64,000 bases of DNA, from the NCBI GenBank assembly GCA_016185305.1, contig JACPNV010000090.1, forward strand, positions 34,132 to 98,131, in the 5' to 3' direction. The stretch comes from Actinomycetota bacterium (GTDB lineage Bacteria; Actinomycetota; Acidimicrobiia; Acidimicrobiales; Acidimicrobilacustridaceae). The notes beneath the pieces were generated by a model. It worked only from the letters and a program-made list of their open reading frames with translations, made no database searches and was not told where the DNA came from. Positions 20,039 to 29,022 of the stretch are shown here, piece by piece (position 1 is the first letter of the stretch; every line of letters begins with the position of its first letter). The translations under genes were made by a program, and so were the position numbers.

Positions 20039-23000
20039 TCACTGCGCCGCCCCCGACCGTTCGATCACTTCTTTGGTGTTGCCGAGGTACGACTCCACGA
20101 CCTCTGGGTGCGCCAAGACTGATCCGGGCTCGCCCACCGCCACGACGTGGCCCTGATCGAGTGCCAGCAGCCGATCTGCGACCGACTGGATCAGCGGCAT
20201 GTCGTGCTCGATGACGAGCAGGCTGGCCCCGAGATTCTCCCGGATGCGGAGTAAAAGCGGGCGAAGGGCTTCTGCCTCCCGTTGGGCGATACCGCTCGAT
20301 GGCTCGTCCAGCAGCACGACCGAAGGACGGTGCGCGAGCACGCATGCGATGTCGACGACGCGCCGCGAGCCGGTCGACAGCTCCCTGACGAACTTGGAGC
20401 GGAACGACTCGATGCCCATGAGCTCGATGAGCTCGTTCACCTGCTGCCGGGTCTGGAGCTCGGAGTCCTGCTGCGCCGGCAGGCGGAGAGCTGCGTTGAA
20501 CGGATCGCGGACATCGGTCCAGCGCTCGAGGGCCACCGCGATGGTCTCCTCCACCGTGAGCGCGGGGAACAGGCGTGCATCCTGGAAGGAGCGACCCAGA
20601 CCACGGCGCGCGCGACCGTCGGGGCCGAGATGGCTGATGTCGCTACCGGCGAGGACCACCCGCCCCGCGTCAGCGCTCGTGAACCCGGAGATGAGGTCGA
20701 ACAGCGTCGTCTTGCCCGCGCCGTTGGGCCCGATGATGCCGAGGATCTCACCCGGTGCGACCGACACGGTCACGTCGTCGACGGCGCGGATGCCACCGAA
20801 CCGCACCGACAGCCCCTGGACCGCGAGCCCGCCTTGCGCCGCCGGGACGAACCCATCTGCTTGGTCGGAGGCGCCAGGCGCGGTGTCGCGGACCTCCGTG
20901 GCGCTGCCGTCGCCAGATCCGTTGCCAGATCCGTTGCCGCTCGCGCTCGGCGGGCCGCTGCCGTCGGCCAACACCATGCCCTTGCTCGCACCCTCGAGGA
21001 ACACCGATCGCAACACGTCGGGCCGTTCGAGCAGCTCCCTCGTCGGCCCGTGGAAGCGGATCTCGCCTTTCTCCATGAAGTACGCCGTCTCCGCCAGTGT
21101 CAATGCTACATTGACGCTCTGCTCCACAAGGATGATCGTCGTGCCCTGGTCGCGGATGGCCCGCACGATCTGAAGCAACTGTTCCACCACCACGGGTGCG
21201 AGGCCGAGTGAGAGCTCGTCGATCACGAGCATCTTGGGCTCGGACAGGAACGCCATGCTGAGCCCCAGCATCTGCTGCTGGCCTCCGGAGAGGTTCGCCG
21301 CGGCATCATCCATGCGCTCGGCGAGGATCGGGAACATCTCTTGCACGATGTCGAGCCGTTCCTTGGCTTTGCTCCTGTCCTTCTCCATCCACGACGCGAC
21401 CTTCAGGTTCTCGCGCACGGTGAGCGTCGGGAACACGCCCTGCCCACCGGGCACCATGGCGATGCCGAGGGCGGCGATCTCGTGTGGCGGGGCATCGGTG
21501 ATGTCTCGCCCGTCGAAGATCACGGCGCCGTTGCTCGGCTGCACCACGCCGGTGATGGCCTTCAGCAACGTCGACTTGCCGGCACCGTTGGTGCCGAGCA
21601 GCGCGATGATCGAACCCTCCTCGACCTCGAAGTCGACGTTGAAGAGGATCTGCACGTCGCCGTACTTCACGTCGAGCCCACGAACGAGCAGTTGCTTGAG
21701 CCGCCCGTGGTTGCGCTCGTACAGCAGCTCGGATCGAGCCGCCGTCGCCGTCCAGACGTTCTTGATGTCGTTGTCGATCACCTTGTGCGCCGAGCTGATG
21801 ATGAACCCGGCGATGACGAAGACCGGCGCCATGACCAGCATGCCCCAGCGCGCACCCCAGTTGGTCATGATCCAGCCGGCGATCGGCAGGACCAGCAGCC
21901 CCGGGAGGACGAACACGACGGCCACCGAGAAGCCCGACGAGCGAGCCCGGGCGGGAATCGCCAGCGACAGCGAGGCGAACACGCTGGGGAGGACCGCGGC
22001 CAGCGGGATGGCGATCATGATCCGGAACACGACGGTGAATCCGACGTTGGGCGACAGGGCGAACCCGGCCGCCATGAGCGCCGCGAACATCGAGACCCAC
22101 GACACGAACCGGATGACGTGCGACGGGCCGCGGCGCAACATCCGCGTCCCGTAGATGGCGCTGAGCAGCAGACCGATCAGTTGGAACGGTTCGGCGATGC
22201 CCTCGATGACACCGCGAGCCGCGGGATCGAGGCCGAACTCGTTCTCGTAGAACAACGACGCGAGGAACGTGAACCCGATGAACGCGACCGCGAGGAACGG
22301 CACCGCGTAGTAGATGCGGCGGAGGCTGTCGATGCGCCACACCATCCGCCACGCTTCCTCCAGCGAGGGTGGTGCCTCTTGCACATGCACGATGTCGTCG
22401 TCGACGCCCATCGCCTTGCGCTCCCAGTAGCCCCGAAGCGGTTCTTTCATGCGCAGGCCGATGGCAACGACGATGAGGCCAGGGATCGGGATCACCAGGA
22501 ACGCCCATTCCCAGCCGAACCGGGTGGCGATGAGACCGGCGAGGATCGGCCCGATGAACAGCCCCAATCCCTGGGCCGCGGCATGGAACGAGAACACCCG
22601 AGCGCGGTAGGGGATGTCGTAGAAGTCCGTGAGCAACGAGTTGTGCGTCGGAAAGATGGTGGCCTGGCCGATCGCGGCGCCGCTGCGCATCACGAGCAGG
22701 ACGATCCAGCTCGTCGTGACGAAGCCGGCCAAGCCGGTTGTCATCGAGAAGATCGTGAAGATGGCTGCACCCGCGAGCATCAGCCTGGTGCGATTCCCCC
22801 GGTCGGCGAAATAGGCGATCGGGATGGTCAGAGCGAGGCCCGCCGCGATGGCGAACCCCGCGACGGCACCGATGCCGGTGTTGCTCAAGCCGAACGCGTC
22901 GCGCAGCTCAGGACCGAGGAGCTGACCGGCCGAACGGTCGGCGACCTCGAAGAAGGAGATGGTCGTGAGGATGACGAGCGGGAACAGGTCTCCCCCGCCG

Positions 23001-23101
23001 GTCGCCTCGCGCAGGTTGGCGACGGGATGGCCGATCGCATACGCGGCCTGCTCGCCACGCGTCCGGTCATGCGTCTTCTTGGGCTGCATCATCTCGATCA
23101 C
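20039..23101 (-). CDS. MFS permease fused to two Liv-type ABC ATPases (MFS-LivF-LivG)
   Basis: This 1020-residue triple fusion starts at GTG 23101 (AGGAGG upstream, 4-nt overlap with the permease stop). Residues about 30-445 form a 12-helix MFS transporter (FADRGNRTRLM loop, RSGAAIGQATIFP). ABC domain 1, LivF-like, has Walker A GTNGAGKST (about 503-511), signature LSGGQ (about 604) and Walker B VIDELSLGL. A Gly/Ser/Asn linker (NGSGNGSGDGS) leads to ABC domain 2, LivG-like, with GPNGAGKTT (about 791), signature LSTGS (about 907), VLLDEPSSG and IEHDM. It should power the fused LivHM permease; why an MFS unit is attached is unknown. Confidence 0.92.
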   Translation of the reverse strand: MIEMMQPKKTHDRTRGEQAAYAIGHPVANLREATGGGDLFPLVILTTISFFEVADRSAGQLLGPELRDAFGLSNTGIGAVAGFAIAAGLALTIPIAYFADRGNRTRLMLAGAAIFTIFSMTTGLAGFVTTSWIVLLVMRSGAAIGQATIFPTHNSLLTDFYDIPYRARVFSFHAAAQGLGLFIGPILAGLIATRFGWEWAFLVIPIPGLIVVAIGLRMKEPLRGYWERKAMGVDDDIVHVQEAPPSLEEAWRMVWRIDSLRRIYYAVPFLAVAFIGFTFLASLFYENEFGLDPAARGVIEGIAEPFQLIGLLLSAIYGTRMLRRGPSHVIRFVSWVSMFAALMAAGFALSPNVGFTVVFRIMIAIPLAAVLPSVFASLSLAIPARARSSGFSVAVVFVLPGLLVLPIAGWIMTNWGARWGMLVMAPVFVIAGFIISSAHKVIDNDIKNVWTATAARSELLYERNHGRLKQLLVRGLDVKYGDVQILFNVDFEVEEGSIIALLGTNGAGKSTLLKAITGVVQPSNGAVIFDGRDITDAPPHEIAALGIAMVPGGQGVFPTLTVRENLKVASWMEKDRSKAKERLDIVQEMFPILAERMDDAAANLSGGQQQMLGLSMAFLSEPKMLVIDELSLGLAPVVVEQLLQIVRAIRDQGTTIILVEQSVNVALTLAETAYFMEKGEIRFHGPTRELLERPDVLRSVFLEGASKGMVLADGSGPPSASGNGSGNGSGDGSATEVRDTAPGASDQADGFVPAAQGGLAVQGLSVRFGGIRAVDDVTVSVAPGEILGIIGPNGAGKTTLFDLISGFTSADAGRVVLAGSDISHLGPDGRARRGLGRSFQDARLFPALTVEETIAVALERWTDVRDPFNAALRLPAQQDSELQTRQQVNELIELMGIESFRSKFVRELSTGSRRVVDIACVLAHRPSVVLLDEPSSGIAQREAEALRPLLLRIRENLGASLLVIEHDMPLIQSVADRLLALDQGHVVAVGEPGSVLAHPEVVESYLGNTKEVIERSGAAQ
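20912..20935. repeat. 12-bp tandem repeat in the inter-ATPase linker
   Basis: GCCAGATCCGTT occurs twice in tandem (20912-20923, 20924-20935). It encodes a Gly/Ser/Asn spacer between the two ATPase domains, consistent with linker growth after gene fusion. Confidence 0.8.
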
Positions 23102-25614
23102 GGCGCACCTCCTGCGCCGCCACCGGCCGGCGGCCGATCGCCCGGACGATCGCCCGGCCCCCAACCGGGCGACACTTCGGGTCTACCGCGCCCCGAGTCG
23201 TCTCCAGGTTGTCGGGGTGCTTCGACCGAAGAAGGCGCCGTGGCGGCCATCGCCGGTTCACGCCCGGTCGCGTCGTCGGCGGCGCTCGCCTCGGCTGGGC
23301 CGTGCTCGGTGACGAGGTGATCGTGCTCCTCGGCTGCCTCCTCGGCATGCTCGAGGGCGGCCGGGTCTTCCTGGCGAACGTCGGCGAGCAGGCTCGGCAC
23401 GATGATGTCGAAGCGCCGGGCCACCGACCGCAGCCACAGGTCGCGCAACCGGAAGAGCAACCCGCTGAGCCCGCCGGGGAAGATCAGCAGCACGAGGAGC
23501 ACGCCGATCGCCGACGGCAGCAACTGCCAGTTGTCCTTCAGGAACCATGTGCCGCCGCGGGAGAAGACCGCTCCGAGGATGCCGCCGGTGATCGAGCCCA
23601 GCCCGCCGACGACGGTCGACGTGAAGACCGCGAAGCTAGGGCCGGCTCCGAACTCGGCCGCGCTGAACTGCGAGGTGACATGCACGAAGAGCCCGCCCGC
23701 CACCGCCGCCAGGAAGCCCGACAGCGCGAAGGCCAGGAGTTTGGCCCGGGTGATGTTGATGCCATAGGCCTGGGCGCCACGCTCGTTCTCGCGCAGGGCC
23801 AGCAGCACGCGGCCGGTGCGGCTGCGGCGGAGACCGGTGACGGCAAGGATGGCCAGCAACAGGACCGCCAGGCAGAGGTAGTACATGTTCGTCTGCGACT
23901 CGAGATCGATGCGCCCGAACAGCGGCCGCCGGTCGATGCGCTTGGTCGGGATCCACCCGAACTTCTTCGGGTCGAGAAGGTAGTTCGACGCCGTGACGGC
24001 GAAGGCGAGCGTCGTGACCGCGAGGAACAGCCCCTTGACGCGCAGCGCCGGCAGCCCGACGATGATCGCCACGACCGACCCGGCGAGCCCAGCCACGATC
24101 AGCGCCAGGCTGAGGTCGAGGTTCCACTCGCGCGTCGCCAAGGCGCCGACGGCCGCACCGAACCCGACGAACGCCATCTGCCCGAGCGAGACCTGACCGG
24201 CCCAGCCGGTCAGCATGATGATCGATATGCCGACGATGGCGAACACGACCACCGCGGAGGCCTTGATCATCTCGCCGGTGCCCATGAACCCGAAGCTGGG
24301 CAGCTTCACGAGAAGCAACCCGATCACGAGCAGGCCCCCCCATTTGAGCGCGGCGACCTCCGGAACCTTGCGCAGCTCGCGTGGGATCGGTCGAACCTCG
24401 TCGGCCGCCTGCCAGGAAGCGGTCGCGTCGTGCTCGGTGCGCGACTGCCCTGTCTTCCGCAGGATCAACGCGATGAGCACGACCGCGCCGTAGATCGGGT
24501 AGATGAACGCGGGGTTGTCGCTGTTCCACCAGATCGTCGCCTGTTCCAGCACGCCGAGCGCGACGGCCGAGATGGCAACGGACGGCAGGTTGGTCATGCG
24601 CCCGAGCATCAACGCCGTCAACGCCGCGAGCAACGCGCCGAAGCTCGTGGTGCCGAACCCGGCGTTGCTGGCGAACGGCAGACCGACGAGGCCGGCCTTC
24701 ATGAACACGGCGATGAACGACAGCACCGTCGCCATGACCCACACGACGGTCTGCAAGCGCTTCACCGGGATGCCGAGCAAGCTGGCGCGATCGGACCGCT
24801 CGGCCGAGGCGCGCACCGCCATGCCCACCGCCGTGTAGCGAAGGAACACGGCGATGGCGGCGATGCAGAGCGGCGCGACGACGATCGCCAGGAGCGCGCT
24901 CGCATGGAAGGTGATCGGCGAAACCTCGAACGTGAACGAGAACGGCTCGGACGGGTTCTGGCTGACCGGGTCTTTCCCCCACATCATCGGGATGAGCAGC
25001 GCGCCCACCGTCAAGAGCTGGGCGAGACCGATCGTCGCGACCGTGAGGATGAGGCGCGGCGCTTTGAAGAACCGCCGGATGATGAAGAACTCGACGACGA
25101 TGCCGAGGATGATGGCGGCGCCGAGACCGAGGAACAGACCAGCAAGGTATGGAAGGCCGCTGTAGGCGACGAGGTCGAGTGCGAGCACGGTCGGCACGAG
25201 GCCGAGGTCGCCCTGGGCGAAGTTGAGGATGCGGTTGGCGCGGTAGATCAGTGCCATGCCCAGCGCGACGAGGGCGCCGAGCAGGCCGAGGACGATGCCG
25301 TAGAGGTAGACGCCGCCGGCGATCGGGTAGCGGATCGCTTGCAGGACGAGGATCGCGCCCGCCGGGCCGATGACGGTCATCACGCGGATCAGCGCGTCCT
25401 GACAGCTTTGCTTCGCCCATTGCCAGAGAACGACGAGGCCCACTCCCACGACGGCCGCGAGCTGGCTCGAACGGTTCGTCGTGAGGTTCTCCTGCAACGT
25501 CGGATCGACAGCAACCCAGATGCCGAGCGCGGCCACGCACAGGCCGGCGAACATCGCCTCGACGCCCGGAAGGCGGTCTCGCAGCGAGGTCGCCGATCGG
25601 ATCTCCGTCGTCAT
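23098..25614 (-). CDS. Fused LivH-LivM ABC permease
   Basis: This 838-residue membrane protein starts at ATG 25614 (GGGAAGGGG upstream). The first half is LivH-like, with LGMALIYRANRILNFAQGDLG and the long helical array to about 385. The second half is LivM-like, with GWAGQVSLGQMAFVGFGA and RENERGAQAYGINITRAKLLAFALSG. The two are normally separate subunits. A polar tail after about 750 is rich in Glu/Ala/Pro and likely cytoplasmic. It is coupled by ATGA to the small upstream frame and by GTGA to the MFS-ATPase gene, so one transcript yields the whole transporter. Confidence 0.93.
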   Translation of the reverse strand: MTTEIRSATSLRDRLPGVEAMFAGLCVAALGIWVAVDPTLQENLTTNRSSQLAAVVGVGLVVLWQWAKQSCQDALIRVMTVIGPAGAILVLQAIRYPIAGGVYLYGIVLGLLGALVALGMALIYRANRILNFAQGDLGLVPTVLALDLVAYSGLPYLAGLFLGLGAAIILGIVVEFFIIRRFFKAPRLILTVATIGLAQLLTVGALLIPMMWGKDPVSQNPSEPFSFTFEVSPITFHASALLAIVVAPLCIAAIAVFLRYTAVGMAVRASAERSDRASLLGIPVKRLQTVVWVMATVLSFIAVFMKAGLVGLPFASNAGFGTTSFGALLAALTALMLGRMTNLPSVAISAVALGVLEQATIWWNSDNPAFIYPIYGAVVLIALILRKTGQSRTEHDATASWQAADEVRPIPRELRKVPEVAALKWGGLLVIGLLLVKLPSFGFMGTGEMIKASAVVVFAIVGISIIMLTGWAGQVSLGQMAFVGFGAAVGALATREWNLDLSLALIVAGLAGSVVAIIVGLPALRVKGLFLAVTTLAFAVTASNYLLDPKKFGWIPTKRIDRRPLFGRIDLESQTNMYYLCLAVLLLAILAVTGLRRSRTGRVLLALRENERGAQAYGINITRAKLLAFALSGFLAAVAGGLFVHVTSQFSAAEFGAGPSFAVFTSTVVGGLGSITGGILGAVFSRGGTWFLKDNWQLLPSAIGVLLVLLIFPGGLSGLLFRLRDLWLRSVARRFDIIVPSLLADVRQEDPAALEHAEEAAEEHDHLVTEHGPAEASAADDATGREPAMAATAPSSVEAPRQPGDDSGRGRPEVSPGWGPGDRPGDRPPAGGGAGGAP

Positions 25615-25877
25615 GCCATCCCCCTTCCCGCCGGGCTCGCCACGCACTCGTCGCTGGCGTCGACGCCGGCCGGCGCCACCAGGATGCCATTGAAGAACAG
25701 CTCGACGACGGTGTCGGCGTGGCGCTCGATCGTCGCCGGGTCCTCGACGTCGACGCCGTAGAGCTCGCGCATCGTCGCCTTGACGACGACCCGGCCGTGG
25801 CGCGAGGTCGAGACCGCCGCGTTCTTCGCACTCGTTGCTCGTACCACCCGGTTTCCCCTGTTTGCGGCGCGATGCAC
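25611..25877 (-). CDS. Small protein, possible TetR C-terminal remnant
   Basis: This is an 88-residue open frame whose stop overlaps the LivHM start (ATGA), suggesting real translation. Residues 30-70 (VVVKATMRELYGVDVEDPATIERHADTVVELFFNGI) are written here only to show helices like the last ones of TetR regulators. No helix-turn-helix is found upstream in any frame, where the sequence turns AT-rich and non-coding. It could be a decayed regulator of the transport operon or an unrelated small protein. Confidence 0.35.
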   Translation of the reverse strand: MHRAANRGNRVVRATSAKNAAVSTSRHGRVVVKATMRELYGVDVEDPATIERHADTVVELFFNGILVAPAGVDASDECVASPAGRGMA

Positions 25878-25956
25878 GCCGGGATTCGCGCGACGCGAAG
25901 TTCGGCGGGCCCGCAGGTGCTTACCCTCCCCCTGACGACGTAGAACGGGGTATTTG

Positions 25957-26028
25957 CACCTTAGATGTAATCAGAGCGGTTTGTCGTTCAATCAGCCAAG
26001 CTGTGCAAGGCGTCACATATCTGAGGTG
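25957..26028. promoter_or_regulatory. Divergent promoter region with distant inverted repeat
   Basis: On the minus strand TTGAAC (25991-25986), a 16-bp spacer and TACATC (25969-25964) form a candidate promoter for the transport operon. CACCTTAGAT (25957-25966) and ATCTGAGGTG (26019-26028) are inverted repeats matching at 9 of 10 positions and bracketing the -35 and -10. This is the layout of two half-sites of a regulator. Confidence 0.4.
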
Positions 26029-26174
26029 ACCGTATGCACCGCCCTGTTGGAATGGCGTATGGCTCGCGGCCCGGACCCGTGGAAACCGGACGGCGGCGTC
26101 GACCTGCGCCGCCTCTGGCGAGTAGCGGTACGGTGCTCTCCCGCCAACAGGGCTCTGCGACGTCGGGGAGACAG

Positions 26175-27194
26175 ATGAAGATCGATGGTGGTTTCGGGCT
26201 GACACTGAGCGGCCTCGACGGTGCGGGCGAGACGGCACGCGAGGCCGAGGACGTGGGCTACGACGGAATCTGGTCGGCCGAGACGAGCCACGACCCGTTC
26301 TTTCCGCTCCTGGTCGCGGCCCAGCACACCGAAAAGGTCGAGCTCGGCACAGGCATAGCGGTGGCGTTCGCGCGCAACCCGATGACCCTCGCCGGAATCG
26401 CGTGGGATCTCCAGGCCTACTCGAAGGGGCGGTTCATCCTCGGCCTCGGCTCGCAGATCAAACCGCACATCACCAAGCGCTTCTCGATGCCGTGGTCGCA
26501 CCCGGCACCGCGCATGCGCGAGTTCATCCTCGCCATGCGCCACATCTGGGCGTCGTGGGACGAAGGCACCAAGCCCGAGTTCCGCGGCGAGTTCTACACC
26601 CACACGCTCATGACGCCGTTCTTCGATCCGGGCAAGAACCCATACGGGCACGCCAAGGTGTTCCTCGCCGCGGTCGGCGAGAAGATGACCGAAGTGGCGG
26701 GCGAGACGTGCGACGGACTGATCTGCCACGGCTTCACGACCGAACGGTACGTCCGCGAGGTCACGGTGCCGGCCCTCGAGCGTGGCCTCGACAAGGCGGG
26801 CAAGAAGCTGGACGCGTTCGAGATCTCGCTGCCGTGCTTCGTGGTCACCGGCACCAGCGAGGACGAGATGGACAAGTCGGCGACGGCCACCCGCCAGCAG
26901 ATCGCGTTCTACGGATCGACACCCGCCTACCGGCCCGTGCTCGAGCGGCACGGCTGGGGCAGGCTGCAAGACGAGTTGAACGCGATGTCGAAGCAAGGCC
27001 AGTGGGCCGAGATGGGCGAGCGCATCGACGACGAGGTGCTGAACACGTTCGCGGTCGTCGCCGAGCCGAGCGGGATCGCGAAGAGCATCGCCGAACGGTT
27101 CGGCGATCTCGCCACCCGCATCAGCTTCTACGCGCCGTACCAGGCCGATCCCAGCACCTGGCTTCCCGTGCTCCACCAACTCAAGGCGGTCTAG
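26175..27194 (+). CDS. F420-type luciferase-like oxidoreductase
   Basis: This 339-residue TIM-barrel enzyme of the luciferase-like monooxygenase superfamily probably uses F420 or FMN. ATG 26175 follows GGGGAGA. Landmarks are YDGIWSAETSHDPFFPL at the N-terminus, ELGTGIAVAFARNP, YSKGRFILGLGSQIKPHI and the C-terminal GDLATRISFYAPY. The substrate cannot be inferred. It is divergent from the transport operon across the AT-rich promoter region. A longer upstream reading includes non-coding-like sequence and is not supported. Confidence 0.87.
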   Translation: MKIDGGFGLTLSGLDGAGETAREAEDVGYDGIWSAETSHDPFFPLLVAAQHTEKVELGTGIAVAFARNPMTLAGIAWDLQAYSKGRFILGLGSQIKPHITKRFSMPWSHPAPRMREFILAMRHIWASWDEGTKPEFRGEFYTHTLMTPFFDPGKNPYGHAKVFLAAVGEKMTEVAGETCDGLICHGFTTERYVREVTVPALERGLDKAGKKLDAFEISLPCFVVTGTSEDEMDKSATATRQQIAFYGSTPAYRPVLERHGWGRLQDELNAMSKQGQWAEMGERIDDEVLNTFAVVAEPSGIAKSIAERFGDLATRISFYAPYQADPSTWLPVLHQLKAV

Positions 27195-27249
27195 TTGCCT
27201 GGGGGCTGCGCCCCCCTAGTTCTCCCGGCGCTCCGGACACACCCGAAGG

Positions 27250-28188
27250 TCAGCCGAAGAACCCGTCGCCGGCGCGGAACATCCGCAGCCGAGCCCGCTG
27301 ATGCGCGATCGCCAGCAACTCGCCCGACTCCCCGAACAGCTCGACGGTGCCCCACCCGTAGCCGTCGCTCGCGACCGGCGCTTGGACATAGCCAAACACC
27401 CAGGGCGTCTGCTGGCGGTTGAACACGTCGATACCGAGCTCGAGTGTCACGGTGAAGAAGCTCGACCCGTCGTCAGCCAGCGGGCCGAGATGCTGGCCGA
27501 TGGCTGCCCCCAACGAGTCACCCGGGATGCACAGCGCCAGCGGATCATAGGAGCCCTCAGCGAGCGTGGGCTCGGCCAGGAGACGCATCCACGCGCCGGT
27601 GACCGCGGGCCCCGGCTCCCACTGCGGATCTTCTTTCCACCACTTCGCACCGATCGCGGGCCGCCAGCTCGTCTGGTCGTGGAAAGGGATCGGCGGAAAG
27701 GGATGATCCGCCGGCCGGGCCGGCGGTTCGTCATGGTCATCGGGATGCCCCGCCCCCACCGGCATCTCGGTGTCGAGGTAGGCGATCGGCGACGCGTCGA
27801 GCCGGCCGAACGTGGCGCTCGCGGCGATGCCCGCTTCCTCCGAGCCAGCCACACGCAGCAGCGATCGGCCCTGCGCCGCGGTCCGGCCGTTGCGGAGCGT
27901 CTCGGCGCTGATATCGAGGGCGGCGCAGGGAACTGGCGAGCAGAACACGGCATGGGCTGACAGCAGGTCGAGGTCGGGCCGGTCGACCTCGCGCTGGATG
28001 GCGCGCACCGCACAAGCCATCGACACGCCCCCGAAGGCGTAGATGACCTTCCACGCCTCGGGAATGCTCGCCACGTAGCAGCCCGGCGCGATCGCCCGCA
28101 CCTCGGTGTCACGAACGAAGTCGCCGGGTTCGATAGGTTCGACCGGTTCGACCGGTTCGGTCATCGGGCTTGTCGAGGCGGGAGGCAT
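27250..28188 (-). CDS. Thioesterase-like double-hotdog protein
   Basis: This 312-residue protein resembles actinobacterial acyl-CoA thioesterase-like (TesB-type) proteins. The first hotdog includes AFGGVSMACAVRAIQ and AHAVFCSPVPCAALDISAE. The second ends IAHQRARLRMFRAG, a typical strand and turn. It probably hydrolyses or binds acyl-CoA. The N-terminus carries short GACCGGTTC repeats encoding EPVEPVEP; ATG 28164 is an alternative start just before them. It ends a minus-strand run with the next two small genes and the aldo/keto reductase. Confidence 0.72.
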   Translation of the reverse strand: MPPASTSPMTEPVEPVEPIEPGDFVRDTEVRAIAPGCYVASIPEAWKVIYAFGGVSMACAVRAIQREVDRPDLDLLSAHAVFCSPVPCAALDISAETLRNGRTAAQGRSLLRVAGSEEAGIAASATFGRLDASPIAYLDTEMPVGAGHPDDHDEPPARPADHPFPPIPFHDQTSWRPAIGAKWWKEDPQWEPGPAVTGAWMRLLAEPTLAEGSYDPLALCIPGDSLGAAIGQHLGPLADDGSSFFTVTLELGIDVFNRQQTPWVFGYVQAPVASDGYGWGTVELFGESGELLAIAHQRARLRMFRAGDGFFG

Positions 28189-28255
28189 CCCGGGTTGCTA
28201 TCGCGAGCGGCGCCGTTCAGGCAAAGCCATTCTCGGATTCCGCGGCAACCGAATC

Positions 28256-28669
28256 TCAGGTTTCGCGGTCACGCCATCGTGCGTGACCGTGCTCCATCTG
28301 GGCCAAGGCTCCTTGCTGGGCTCGGCGAGCGCTCTGGGCATCGTCGTCGTTCAAGAACGCGACCGCCGGGTGGTCAGCGATCGCCTGCTTGCGGCCGGCC
28401 ACCAGGCCCCGCAGGAGGCACTCGACCGCGGCCCTGGCCTCGTCCTTCGTGGGGCGCAGATCGAGCGCCCACGCGTACTGCAGGTACTCGTTCTCGACGA
28501 AGATCTCCGATGCCCAACACGTCGTGCCGGCCACGCTGACCGGCACGATTGCGATGTCGGTCAGGCCGAGCGCCTTCAGATCGTCGACGATGTCGATCAA
28601 CTCCGGCGCCGCGTCGAGCCGGATGCCGTCCCGCCCCACGCTCCAACCACCTGACTCGGTCGCCGTCAT
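28256..28669 (-). CDS. Conserved-looking 137-residue protein, function unknown
   Basis: An alpha/beta-like N-terminus (ELIDIVDDLKALGLTDIAIVPVSVAG) is followed by a helical middle (KDEARAAVECLLRGLVAGRKQAIADHP) and a charged tail. It has no signal or membrane segment and no motif I recognise. It lies 12 bp after the zinc-ribbon gene and is likely co-transcribed with it. Confidence 0.6.
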   Translation of the reverse strand: MTATESGGWSVGRDGIRLDAAPELIDIVDDLKALGLTDIAIVPVSVAGTTCWASEIFVENEYLQYAWALDLRPTKDEARAAVECLLRGLVAGRKQAIADHPAVAFLNDDDAQSARRAQQGALAQMEHGHARWRDRET

Positions 28670-28681
28670 GTGTCGATCCTC

Positions 28682-28993
28682 TCAACGCACCGACGCGATG
28701 ATCCAGAACGACAGCAGCAGGCCGAGCACGACCACGGCGGCGAACGCGATCGCCGGCACCCGCCCGAAGCTGTCCCCGTGGCCCCACGGGGAGACGGTCG
28801 GCGAGCGTCGGCCGACACGCTCGTGCTCTTCCTGCCAGGGGTACCAATCGTCGCCGTAGGGCACCCAAAGCCGGCCGAGGAGCTCCCGCAGGTTGGTCGG
28901 CTCATCCGCCGGCCGGTGCAGATCCAGGCCGCAGATCGGGCAGCGGGCCAGTGTGTCGTCGATCTCGCGGGCACAGCGAGCACAACGGGTCAT
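28682..28993 (-). CDS. Zinc-ribbon membrane protein
   Basis: This 103-residue protein opens with a four-cysteine zinc ribbon, CARCAREIDDTLARCPICG, with CxxC pairs at about 4-7 and 18-21. A Trp-rich segment (WVPYGDDWYPWQ) follows, then a single C-terminal membrane helix (AIAFAAVVVLGLLLSFWIIA). The ribbon faces the cytoplasm if the helix is a tail anchor. It is probably structural or regulatory; no partner is evident beyond the neighbouring 137-residue protein. Confidence 0.72.
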   Translation of the reverse strand: MTRCARCAREIDDTLARCPICGLDLHRPADEPTNLRELLGRLWVPYGDDWYPWQEEHERVGRRSPTVSPWGHGDSFGRVPAIAFAAVVVLGLLLSFWIIASVR

Positions 28994-29022
28994 GACCCGA
29001 GGTTACGCTCGTCGCCCGACGA

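Noticed and set aside
22177..22386. Small minus-strand frames inside the MFS region as extra genes
   Set aside because: They overlap strongly coding sequence out of phase and show Arg/Ser-rich composition.
21341..25761. Very long plus-strand open frames antisense to the transporter (up to 850 codons)
   Set aside because: They are Arg/Asp/Glu/Gly-rich shadows typical of GC-rich antisense frames and contain no domain; the minus strand is clearly coding.
28128..28164. GACCGGTTC repeats as a regulatory array
   Set aside because: They fall within codons for EPVEPVEP at the N-terminus of the thioesterase-like protein and show no palindrome.
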